Positions 33,602-40,507 of a stretch of DNA of 40,507 nt are shown in pieces (the stretch's first letter is position 1; each line of letters starts with the position of its first letter). A program made the position numbers and the translations under genes. The notes under the pieces were generated by a model. The model did no database searches. It was not told where the DNA came from and saw only the letters and a list, made by a program, of their open reading frames with translations. This DNA comes from Rhodospirillales bacterium (GTDB taxonomy: Bacteria > Pseudomonadota > Alphaproteobacteria > Rhodospirillales_A > JACZKS01). Location of the stretch: assembly GCA_018648445.1 (NCBI GenBank), contig JABGRG010000029.1:1-40507 (forward strand), in the 5' to 3' direction.

Positions 33602-34180
33602 TTGCATCCCCATTCGGATTTTCAGCTCATTGAAATCACGCCCAAAAAACATAACGTCGCCATCGAGCTGGCTTACGCGGGCGCCGATAACTTCACCGGT
33701 AAACCCGTTTATGCGCGGCGCTTTTGTTATCTGCATTCCGATGCCGAAAAGCGTTTTCGCCGCGCCATGGAACTGGCCGCCGCGCAAGGATACGGGATCA
33801 AGATATTCGACGCCTTCCGGCCCTCGGATGCCCAATGGGTGCTGTGGAACCACACTCCCGATCCCGATTTTCTCGCCGATCCCCGGCGCGGGTCACCCCA
33901 TTCACGCGGCGTCGCCGTGGATATGACGTTGCTTGACGGGGCGGGCGACGAGCTTGAAATGGGAACCCCGTTCGATACCTTTTCGCCCCTGTCGCACCAC
34001 GGAAATACGGACATTTCCCCCGAGGCCCAACGCAACCGCAGCATCCTTCTCGGGATCATGTCGGCGGCCGGGTGGGACTTCTATTCCAAGGAATGGTGGC
34101 ACTATCAACTGTTCGACAGCCGCCGTTACCCGACCCTGAATGACGACAGCCTGCCCGTGGGCATGATGCCGCCAGCCTAG
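33602..34180 (+). CDS. D-alanyl-D-alanine dipeptidase (VanX/DdpX family)
   Basis: A 192-residue zinc metallopeptidase cleaving D-Ala-D-Ala. Catalytic residues are present: R73 (DAFRPSDAQ), H100 and D107 (SPHSRGVAVDM), E164 and H167 (SKEWWHYQLF). No signal peptide, so it acts in the cytoplasm, fitting recycling of D-Ala-D-Ala from peptidoglycan turnover rather than vancomycin resistance. The TTG start is supported by AAGGAG seven bases upstream. It diverges from the membrane-protein gene and is followed after 59 bases by a polysaccharide deacetylase; with the Bax-like gene nearby it forms a small cell-wall group. Confidence 0.93.
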   Translation: MHPHSDFQLIEITPKKHNVAIELAYAGADNFTGKPVYARRFCYLHSDAEKRFRRAMELAAAQGYGIKIFDAFRPSDAQWVLWNHTPDPDFLADPRRGSPHSRGVAVDMTLLDGAGDELEMGTPFDTFSPLSHHGNTDISPEAQRNRSILLGIMSAAGWDFYSKEWWHYQLFDSRRYPTLNDDSLPVGMMPPA

Positions 34181-34239
34181 CCAATTAGAGAAAAAGCGGT
34201 TAAAAAGAACGTCTTATCTAGGGAAGGGGGGTCTTCCAG

Positions 34240-35277
34240 ATGGATTGGCGAAATTCATCCCGTGCGCTACGGGCTTTGATGTGTCTGGGCGCAGCCGTGC
34301 TTCCCGGAGTTGCCTTCGCCGCCGATTCGGCGGTGGTGCTGATGTATCATCGCTTCGGTGAGACCAAGTATCCTTCCACCAACGTGACAATCGAGCAGTT
34401 CGAAGCCCATCTCGCCGAACTCAAATCGGGTGGCTATACGGTCGTACCGGTTCCGGAAATTCTGGCCTCCCTGCGTTCGGGCAAACCCTTGCCCGAACGC
34501 GCCGTCGGCATCACCGTGGACGACGCCTACCTGTCGGTGTTCGAACACGCATGGCCGCGTTTTCGCGACGCCGGTTTGCCTTTCACCCTGTTCATTGCAA
34601 CCGATCCCGTTGATCGGGCTTCCGCCGGACGCAAGGCCGGGTACATGAACTGGGATCAGGTGCGCGAGATGAAGGCGGGCGGTGTCACCATCGGCAGTCA
34701 GACCGCATCGCATCTTCACATGGCGTCTTCAAGCGAGGCCAAAAACCGGGGTGACCTCGGGCGCTCCAACGCGCGATTCGCCAAAGAACTGGGAGAAATG
34801 CCGACGCTGTTCGCCTATCCTTACGGCGAGGCCGGGCTGGATGTTGCGCGCATCGTCGGCGAACAGGGTTTTACCGCCGCCTTCGGCCAGCATTCCGGCG
34901 CCATCGGCCCGGACCATGATTTCTTCTTCCTGCCGCGCTTTGCGCTCAACGAAAATTACGGAAGTCTCGATAGGTTCCGTCTGGTCACCGGTACGTTGCC
35001 CTTAAGCGTCTCGGACGAAACGCCCGCCGATCCTCTGATCGGCGACAACAACCCGCCGGCCATCGGGTTTACGGTCGCCGCCGGGCATAAGCGGCTGGGA
35101 CAAATGTCGTGCTTCCTGTCACCGGAAAAGGTGCGCATCGAGCGGCTGGGAGATTTTCGTTTCGAGATCAGGATCGACAATCCCCTGCCCAAGGGGCGCA
35201 CGCGGCTGAACTGTACACTGCCCGCAGGCAAGGGCCGCTGGCACTGGTACGGACGGCAGTTCTTCTTTCCGGGATAA
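34240..35277 (+). CDS. Exported polysaccharide deacetylase (NodB domain)
   Basis: 345 residues with a signal peptide (cleavage likely after AFA at about 25-27). The NodB homology domain covers about 30-250. It has YHRFG, the general-base/metal motif VDDAY (D94, D95, replacing the usual DDG), 'GSQTASHLHM' as the second metal motif, and 'PTLFAYPYGE' as motif 3. In the second motif the first zinc histidine is glutamine (Q154) while H158 is kept. The C-terminal ~90 residues form a separate unknown domain with 'LIGDNNPPAIGFTV'. Likely substrate is a cell-surface or peptidoglycan-type N-acetyl sugar. It may be co-transcribed with the dipeptidase upstream. Confidence 0.88.
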   Translation: MDWRNSSRALRALMCLGAAVLPGVAFAADSAVVLMYHRFGETKYPSTNVTIEQFEAHLAELKSGGYTVVPVPEILASLRSGKPLPERAVGITVDDAYLSVFEHAWPRFRDAGLPFTLFIATDPVDRASAGRKAGYMNWDQVREMKAGGVTIGSQTASHLHMASSSEAKNRGDLGRSNARFAKELGEMPTLFAYPYGEAGLDVARIVGEQGFTAAFGQHSGAIGPDHDFFFLPRFALNENYGSLDRFRLVTGTLPLSVSDETPADPLIGDNNPPAIGFTVAAGHKRLGQMSCFLSPEKVRIERLGDFRFEIRIDNPLPKGRTRLNCTLPAGKGRWHWYGRQFFFPG

Positions 35278-35308
35278 CCGAAACAGCATTGGTTTGAGTG
35301 GTAATCCA

Positions 35309-35326
35309 GGCACCCGACCGGGTGCC
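35309..35326. terminator. Hairpin between convergent genes
   Basis: GGCACCC-GACC-GGGTGCC, seven perfect pairs, lies 31 bases beyond the deacetylase stop and 68 bases from the end of the convergent Bax-like gene. It has no T-run on either strand, so it may be a weak bidirectional terminator. Confidence 0.35.
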
Positions 35327-35394
35327 CGCCGCCCGTGCGGCGAAAGCCAAGGGCTACCGGCCCGCCCGGCGTATGAGGGAATCAGAAAAACGAC

Positions 35395-36456
35395 TTAGGT
35401 ATCTGTTTCTTCTATCTTGGGCGCCGCCGATTGCGCCGCGTTGTCAATCATGCGCGCTTCGTCGTCGCGCAGGCGCGCGCCGTCCAATTTGTGAAGGGTG
35501 TTGGCGCCCATGATCCGGCGCAATGTCACCACGTAATCCTTTCCGCGCTCGGAGTACGACGTCAGCGTCATCGCCAACTGCACGCCGTCCACCGGCTTGC
35601 CGTCGCGGCGCATCTCGGCGCGTTTCTTGCGGAACTCGCGGTAAGCCCGATGGGTGTTGAGGTTGCGCACGTAAGCACGCACCGAGTCGAGCAGACTATC
35701 AAAAGCGCGGACGCGGTGCTTTTTGCCGGCGTCGCGGGCCTTCGGTTTCAGACCCTGGGCCGCCTTGAAGGTCCATTGGCCGAAGATGGCATTGCCTTCG
35801 CGCACGAACCGCGACGTTCCCCAGCCACTTTCCTCGGCGGCCTGGGCCAGGGCCAGCGACGGCGGAACAACGTCGACGCGCGCAATCAATTCGTCCAGAT
35901 CGCCGCGTTCGACCGAGTACTTTTCGCTGAGCATGGTCATCCACAGGCGGTCGATGGCGCCGATCTTTTTGCCCAGCGCCCGATCCACGCGAATTTTCCA
36001 CAGGCGCTCGCGATCCGCTGCGATTTCCTCGTTGGCCTGCAGAACCAGGGGCAGGACCGTCTGGAAGAAGATTGCCTTGCGCACCTTGGTCTCGCGAATG
36101 TCCTTGATATCGGCGGGAATGCTGGCCAGCAAAAGGCGCGGCACGCGGTCCTCGCCGTTGAACACCGCACCCAGGTCGTAACCGACTTCGGCGAACTGGC
36201 TGAATACGAATTTTACCGTCGGCACCGCCGGTTCGGTAACAGGCGCGGAAATGAGCGTGGGCACGGGCGCGATCGCCTCGGCCACAGGCGCGGGCGCGGG
36301 CACCACACGCGGCGCGATTGGCATCCAGGCGCTTCCATCCAATGCGGCGCGGGGCGCCAACGTCACACCGGTAACCGGCGCATGAACGGCGCTGGCAACC
36401 AGACCGACGACCAAGGCTCCCATGAGCCCCAAGGCGCAATAATCAAATTTTTTCAT
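35395..36456 (-). CDS. Bax-like glucosaminidase-domain protein
   Basis: 353 residues. An N-terminal hydrophobic segment (about 8-25) acts as signal or anchor, followed by a Pro/Ala/Val-rich linker (about 48-80). The C-terminal domain (about 150-310) is of the mannosyl-glycoprotein endo-beta-N-acetylglucosaminidase/Bax type: 'LALAQAAEESGWGTSRF' with the catalytic glutamate at 208 or 209, then 'GNAIFGQWTF' and a late 'SYSERGKDYVVTL'. Role: cutting peptidoglycan glycan strands, or a Bax-type function not clearly known. It is on the minus strand behind nfu but with a 212-base spacer, so probably has its own promoter. The spacer holds an ACCGG-N8-CCGGT inverted repeat (36467-36484) and a GGGGATATCCCC palindrome. 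Confidence 0.88.
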   Translation of the reverse strand: MKKFDYCALGLMGALVVGLVASAVHAPVTGVTLAPRAALDGSAWMPIAPRVVPAPAPVAEAIAPVPTLISAPVTEPAVPTVKFVFSQFAEVGYDLGAVFNGEDRVPRLLLASIPADIKDIRETKVRKAIFFQTVLPLVLQANEEIAADRERLWKIRVDRALGKKIGAIDRLWMTMLSEKYSVERGDLDELIARVDVVPPSLALAQAAEESGWGTSRFVREGNAIFGQWTFKAAQGLKPKARDAGKKHRVRAFDSLLDSVRAYVRNLNTHRAYREFRKKRAEMRRDGKPVDGVQLAMTLTSYSERGKDYVVTLRRIMGANTLHKLDGARLRDDEARMIDNAAQSAAPKIEETDT

Positions 36457-36668
36457 ACTATGGATTACCGGACTTAAGCCCGGTTACCCCTCAAAAGCTA
36501 ATTCAGCTGTTTTGTTGTTTGTCTCTGTTCGCACGATATTCCCAATACCCATGCGCGGACACAACACCGCTCCCCGACGGCCGGAAATACTAAGCAAGTT
36601 CCGGCGTCACAAGCGAGTCGTTTTTTTCCACAGGGTCGGAAACCGGGGATATCCCCCGTAAAAGTCCC

Positions 36669-37214
36669 TTAGTCGACGGCGCGAACCTCCATCACTTCGG
36701 GAATGTAGTAGCGCAGCATGTTTTCAATGCCGTGCTTTAGCGTCGCCGTGGAGCTCGGGCACCCGGCGCACGCGCCTTGCATGTGCAAATAAACAATGCC
36801 GTTCTGGAACCGGCGGAAAACGATGTCGCCGCCGTCCTGGGCCACGGCGGGGCGCACCCGGGTGTCCAGAAGTTCCTTGATCTGGGCCGTTGTCTCGTCA
36901 TCCTCGCCTTCGCCGACGGGCGCACTATCACCTTCGATCACGGGGGCGCCGGAATTGAAGTGATCCATAACGGCGCTCAGAATCAGCGGCTTCATGCCGT
37001 CCCAATCCTTGTCCTCGGCCTTGGTCACAGTCACGAAATCCATTCCCAGGAAGACACCGGTCACGCCGTCCAGCGCAAACAGGTTTTGGGCCAGCGGCGA
37101 ATTCGCGGCCTCGTCAATTCCGGTGAAGTTGGCCGTGCCGCTTGCCATGACCTCGCGGCCGGGCAGGAACTTGAGCGTCGCGGGATTTGGCGTGGCTTCG
37201 GTCTGAATGAACAT
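36669..37214 (-). CDS. nfu: NifU-family iron-sulfur scaffold/carrier (Nfu)
   Basis: 181 residues. It has an Nfu_N domain (about 1-90; begins FIQTEATPNPATLKF) and a NifU-like C-terminal domain with the cluster motif CAGCPSS (C149, C152). It delivers [4Fe-4S] clusters to client proteins such as the radical-SAM and Fe-S enzymes seen elsewhere in this window. The start is ATG 37214 because GAGG lies six bases before it; an upstream in-frame ATG at 37226 is part of that region. It follows trpS on the same strand with a 99-base spacer. Confidence 0.95.
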   Translation of the reverse strand: MFIQTEATPNPATLKFLPGREVMASGTANFTGIDEAANSPLAQNLFALDGVTGVFLGMDFVTVTKAEDKDWDGMKPLILSAVMDHFNSGAPVIEGDSAPVGEGEDDETTAQIKELLDTRVRPAVAQDGGDIVFRRFQNGIVYLHMQGACAGCPSSTATLKHGIENMLRYYIPEVMEVRAVD

Positions 37215-37313
37215 TTCGGTCCTCATGATCCTTGTCAGCGAATTCGTTCATCAAATGGGCGTATGAACGGGCCGGGTCAAGCGCCGTCCCGATCAAAATA
37301 CCGTGTCAATGGT

Positions 37314-38312
37314 TCAGGGTCGAACAAATCCGAGAATTTCGTGTATCTCTTTCAGAATGGGTTCGGACATGGCGCGCGCCCGCTCGGCCCCATCTTTCAA
37401 TACTGCGTCGATACTGGCCTGATCATCCATCAGCTCGCGCATGCGGGTCTGGATGGGGTCCAGCACGGTGACCGCCAGGTCGGCCAGATCTTTCTTGAAG
37501 GTCGAGAACTGGCCGCCGCCGAACTTGGCGCAAACCTCGTCCAGACTCATATCCGATAGCGCGGCGTAGATGCCCATCAGGTTTTCCGCTTCGGCCCGGC
37601 CTTCGAATTCCTTCAACGTCGTGGGCAGCGGTTCCGGATCGGTGCGGGCCTTGCGGATTTTCTTGACGATCATGTCGGCGTCGTCGGTCATGTTGATGCG
37701 CGTCATGTCCGAGGTGTCGGACTTGCTCATCTTGTGGGAGCCGTCGCGCAGGCTCATGACGCGCGCCGCCGTGTCGAAGATCAACGGCTCGACATCAGGG
37801 AAAAAGTTTGTCCCGGTGTCGTGGTTGAACTTCTGGGCGATGTCGCGGGTCAGTTCCAGATGCTGCTTCTGGTCCTCGCCCACCGGCACGTGGGTCGCCT
37901 TGTAAAGCAGGATGTCGGCGGCCATCAGGTTAGGGTACGCGTACAGGCCCACCGACGCGTTCTCGCGGTGCTTCCCGGCCTTTTCCTTGAACTGGGTCAT
38001 GCGGTTGAGCCAGCCCAGCCGCGCCACGCAGTTGAAAATCCAGGCCAGCTCGGCGTGTCCCGAAACCTGGCTTTGATTGAAGATGATGTTTTTCTTCGGG
38101 TCCAGTCCGGCGGCAATCAGCCCGGCAGTCACTTCGCGGATGCTGGCCGACAGCTCGACAGGGTCCTTCCAGATGGTGATCGCATGCATATCGACCACGC
38201 AGAACAGGCATTCGAATTCGTTTTGCAGGCGCACCCAGTTGCGAATCGCACCCAGGTAATTGCCAAGATGGAGGTTTCCGGTGGGCTGTACGCCCGAAAA
38301 AATACGGTTCAT
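37314..38312 (-). CDS. trpS: Tryptophanyl-tRNA synthetase
   Basis: Class I aminoacyl-tRNA synthetase charging tRNA-Trp. 332 residues. The HIGH-like motif is TGNLHLGNY (11-19) and the KMSKS motif is at 194-198. The region around '[18 protein letters not shown]' and '[17 protein letters not shown]' is typical. It starts 64 bases after murJ; murJ-trpS-nfu in this order is common in alphaproteobacteria. Confidence 0.98.
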   Translation of the reverse strand: MNRIFSGVQPTGNLHLGNYLGAIRNWVRLQNEFECLFCVVDMHAITIWKDPVELSASIREVTAGLIAAGLDPKKNIIFNQSQVSGHAELAWIFNCVARLGWLNRMTQFKEKAGKHRENASVGLYAYPNLMAADILLYKATHVPVGEDQKQHLELTRDIAQKFNHDTGTNFFPDVEPLIFDTAARVMSLRDGSHKMSKSDTSDMTRINMTDDADMIVKKIRKARTDPEPLPTTLKEFEGRAEAENLMGIYAALSDMSLDEVCAKFGGGQFSTFKKDLADLAVTVLDPIQTRMRELMDDQASIDAVLKDGAERARAMSEPILKEIHEILGFVRP

Positions 38313-38376
38313 CTTCCGAAGTCTTTATTTGAATAATTGGAGGCGGGCGGTGTTATGACCCTTTGTGGTCCGAGAA

Positions 38377-39927
38377 TCAAGCCGAACCGTCGCGCCGCAG
38401 GGTTTTGATGTCGGAAAAACTGAATGCGCCGGTCATTCGGGCAAAGGCGACGAAGGCCGCCAGCCCCCCCGTCACAAGCAGCGCCAACGCGCCGATTCGC
38501 ATCAACATGGCTCCGCCGAGAGGGCCTTCCAGCAACGATCGCCCAATCGCCAGAACCCCTGCCATCAGGCAGGCGGCGAGAAGAATGCGCGGCAACCTCG
38601 TCGCCAGTCTGGCGTCGAGGACCAGAAAACCGCGCCGTCTGAGAATGATCCACAAAAGGCCCGCGTTGATCCACGCCGCCAGCGAAGAGGCCAGCGCGAT
38701 CCCCACGTGCGCCCAGAACTGCATGAGGATCACGTTGAGCGCAACGTTGGCGGCCATGGCAACCGCCGCAATGCGCACCGGGGTCACGGTATCCTCCCGG
38801 GCGAAGAAACCGGGGGCCAGTACACGAATGAGCACATAGGCCGGAAGGCCGACGGAAAAAGCCGCCAGCGCGTGGGCCGTGGCAAGCGCGGCCGCCGCGT
38901 CGAAACGGCCCCGCTCGAACAGCACCGAAATGATCGGCTCGGCAATAACCATCAGGGCGATGGCGGCGGGCAGGGTCAACAGCAGGGCGAATTCCAGGCC
39001 CCGGTTCTGGCTGTGCAGAGCGCCTTGCGCATCGCCCGCCTTGATGCTGCGCGACAGCATGGGCAGCAGCGCCGTGCCGACCGCGACCCCGACCACGCCC
39101 AGCGGAAGCTGGGTGACGCGGTCGGCGTAATAAAGATAGGAAACCGCCCCTTCCGACAGCAACGAGGCCAAAATGGTTCCGATCAACAGATTGATCTGAT
39201 AGAGGCTGGCGCCGAAGACAACGGGAACGATGCGCCTTCCCAACAGCCGCACTTCGGGACTGAGGCGCGGGCGCATCAGGCGCACCGGAAAGCCTTCGCG
39301 GCGGCAATGCCAGGCCAGCCACGCCAGCTGAATAAGGCCCGCAGCCGCCACCCCCCACGACAAGGCATGACCCGGCGTTTCCATAAAGGCGGGAAGGGTC
39401 AGGATGGCCGCGATCAGGGTCAGGTTCAGCAGCACGGGGGCGGCGGCGGCGGCGGCGAAGCGCCCCAGCGAGTTCAACACCCCCGATTGCAAGGACACCA
39501 GGGAAATAAACAGAAGATACGGGAAGGTGATGCGCGACAGCTCGGTGGCCAGCTCCATTTTCCCCTCAACCTGATCGAAGCCCGGGGCTAGCCCATACAT
39601 GACCAGCGGCATGGCCAGTTCGAACAGGGCCGTAAAGATAACGAGCGCCAACGCCAGAACCGAAAAGGCCTCGTCGGCGAATTGCTTGGCCTTCTCGCGC
39701 CCGTCGGTTTCCAGAAGGCCCGAGAAGATGGGCACGAAGGCGGCGGCAAACGCGCCCTCGGCGAACAGCCTGCGGAACAGATTGGGCAGCCGGAAAGCCA
39801 CGAAAAAGCAGTCAGCAGAGGTTCCCGCGCCCAGCACCGCCGCGATCAGAATATCACGGACAAACCCGAAAACCCGGCTGACCATGGTCATCGACCCGAT
39901 GGCGGCAATGGCGCGAAGCAAGTTCAT
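38377..39927 (-). CDS. murJ: Lipid II flippase MurJ
   Basis: Integral membrane protein flipping lipid II across the inner membrane for peptidoglycan synthesis. 516 residues, about 14 hydrophobic segments. It begins 'LLRAIAAIGSMTMVSRVFGF' with the conserved N-terminal Arg and contains 'FRLPNLFRRLFAEGAF' and 'LIGTILASLLSEGAVSYLYY', which are MVF/MurJ signatures. It heads the murJ-trpS-nfu run. The 227-base spacer upstream has no recognised promoter but carries a 10-base palindrome CCACCGGTGG (39978-39987). Confidence 0.97.
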   Translation of the reverse strand: MNLLRAIAAIGSMTMVSRVFGFVRDILIAAVLGAGTSADCFFVAFRLPNLFRRLFAEGAFAAAFVPIFSGLLETDGREKAKQFADEAFSVLALALVIFTALFELAMPLVMYGLAPGFDQVEGKMELATELSRITFPYLLFISLVSLQSGVLNSLGRFAAAAAAPVLLNLTLIAAILTLPAFMETPGHALSWGVAAAGLIQLAWLAWHCRREGFPVRLMRPRLSPEVRLLGRRIVPVVFGASLYQINLLIGTILASLLSEGAVSYLYYADRVTQLPLGVVGVAVGTALLPMLSRSIKAGDAQGALHSQNRGLEFALLLTLPAAIALMVIAEPIISVLFERGRFDAAAALATAHALAAFSVGLPAYVLIRVLAPGFFAREDTVTPVRIAAVAMAANVALNVILMQFWAHVGIALASSLAAWINAGLLWIILRRRGFLVLDARLATRLPRILLAACLMAGVLAIGRSLLEGPLGGAMLMRIGALALLVTGGLAAFVAFARMTGAFSFSDIKTLRRDGSA

Positions 39928-40038
39928 AGCGCTTGTTTATCTTCTTTTTAAGGCGACGAAAAGGCGGGAAGGCCGTTCCACCGGTGGTGAAACGTGGCTA
40001 TGGTCGCCCGGTGCTTTGATCTCGCGAGGGACGTTACC

Positions 40039-40116
40039 ATGACCAATGACTTAAGTGGCGTTTATGCGAGCGGCGATGATCTGTTCACGGCGCTGGATAA
40101 TCTGTTCCTGATTTGA
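40039..40116 (+). CDS. Possible 25-residue peptide (uncertain)
   Basis: A short open frame with an acidic/hydrophobic product (begins MTNDLSGVYAS, ends NLFLI) and GAGGG nine bases before the ATG. It lies between murJ and the arsR-family gene. Nothing is recognised; it may be a chance frame. Confidence 0.2.
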   Translation: MTNDLSGVYASGDDLFTALDNLFLI

Positions 40117-40154
40117 CGGGGCCGCTTGGCGAATGAAAGCCACGTTCCAAAACT

Positions 40155-40507
40155 TCAACAGCTCCCGTTTTCACGTTCACAGCACGCCAGAATGGCGGGA
40201 TGACTGTTGCAGCAATCATTAAGAAGAAAAGATATCAAGTCCCCGAGATTCCCGAGATTCGCGGAATAAATGATACTGCGCGACTGACGTTCAGACGAAA
40301 TCACGCCCGCATGTTCCAATGCCGATAGGTGAAAAGACGCGCGCGAGGACGTCGCATCAACCTGCTTGCCGACGTCGCCTGCCGATGCGCCTTGCCCACC
40401 GCACTGAACCAAATACCTGACCACGCGCAACCGGGTTTCCTGGGAGAGGGCCCCAAGCATATCGAGGGCTTGTTCAGCGACCTTGGCGGTTAATTTCCCC
40501 TCGCTCT
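40155..40507 (-). CDS. ArsR-family metalloregulator (5' end outside window)
   Basis: The visible 116 codons encode a small winged-helix repressor. ArsR/SmtB features: 'ALDMLGALSQETRLRVVRYL', recognition helix 'SSRASFHLSALEHAGVISSE', and wing 'RQSRSIIYSA'. The usual ELCVCDL arsenic motif in the recognition helix is missing. Instead the C-terminus has a cysteine cluster: CC near residue 80, CC near 93 and a final C in the numbering of the internal Met at 40460. This resembles ArsR proteins that bind As(III) through C-terminal cysteines. The frame runs off the window without a start, so N-terminal residues are missing. Its target genes are not visible. Confidence 0.85.
   Translation of the reverse strand, partial: SEGKLTAKVAEQALDMLGALSQETRLRVVRYLVQCGGQGASAGDVGKQVDATSSRASFHLSALEHAGVISSERQSRSIIYSANLGNLGDLISFLLNDCCNSHPAILACCERENGSC

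Noticed and set aside
33602..34180. VanX-type dipeptidase as a vancomycin-resistance marker
   Set aside because: No vanH, vanA-type ligase or vanRS genes are present and the context is cell-wall turnover; Gram-negative DdpX-type recycling is the simpler reading.

Overview
The window is chromosomal DNA from an alphaproteobacterium, most likely of the Rhodospirillales. The pointers are an Irr-type Fur-family regulator, a MucR/Ros zinc-finger regulator, a PhrR-like XRE regulator between metK and lnt, a YlxR–L7Ae fusion protein and the gene orders. G+C is high (about 60% by eye) except in two methyltransferase genes. Species cannot be named from this alone. Most of the window is a conserved housekeeping region read from the minus strand, with one small accessory patch at about 3.7–7 kb.

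Left end (1–3.7 kb): a pabC-like lyase (cut by the window edge), pabB and a 2-hydroxyacid dehydrogenase overlap on the minus strand. An exported SH3-domain protein diverges from them. Accessory patch (3.7–7 kb): a membrane-anchored TPR protein carrying a nearly perfect 144-bp tandem repeat, an orphan 3' fragment of a DUF3501 gene, and two low-G+C SAM methyltransferases.

Peroxide/iron module (7–10.2 kb): rubrerythrin, a two-cluster Fe-S/CCG-type oxidoreductase and a complete DUF3501 gene are read leftward. The promoter is near-consensus, with an Irr-box-like palindrome against its -35 element, and the irr gene is immediately upstream. I regard this as the most interesting unit: a candidate three-protein peroxide-reducing chain under haem/iron control. 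A nitronate monooxygenase-family gene follows.

Translation/RNA superoperon (11.7–21.4 kb): rimP-nusA-ylxR-infB-rbfA-truB-rpsO-pnp, with its promoter just after trmB and a strong hairpin in the leader. Then come metK-trmB with a structured metK leader, the XRE regulator, and miaB-phoH-ybeY-corC-lnt (rRNA/tRNA processing and lipoprotein acylation) headed by fur. Right part (30–40.5 kb): mucR, a TusA-like protein, tsaB-rimI (tRNA t6A and N-acetylation), an unrecognised polytopic membrane protein, a VanX/DdpX-type dipeptidase, a polysaccharide deacetylase, a Bax-like glucosaminidase, nfu, trpS, murJ, and an arsR-family gene cut by the right edge.

No tRNA, rRNA, CRISPR array, intact insertion sequence or prophage was seen. 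The only gene-free stretch longer than 300 bases is 5056–5441.
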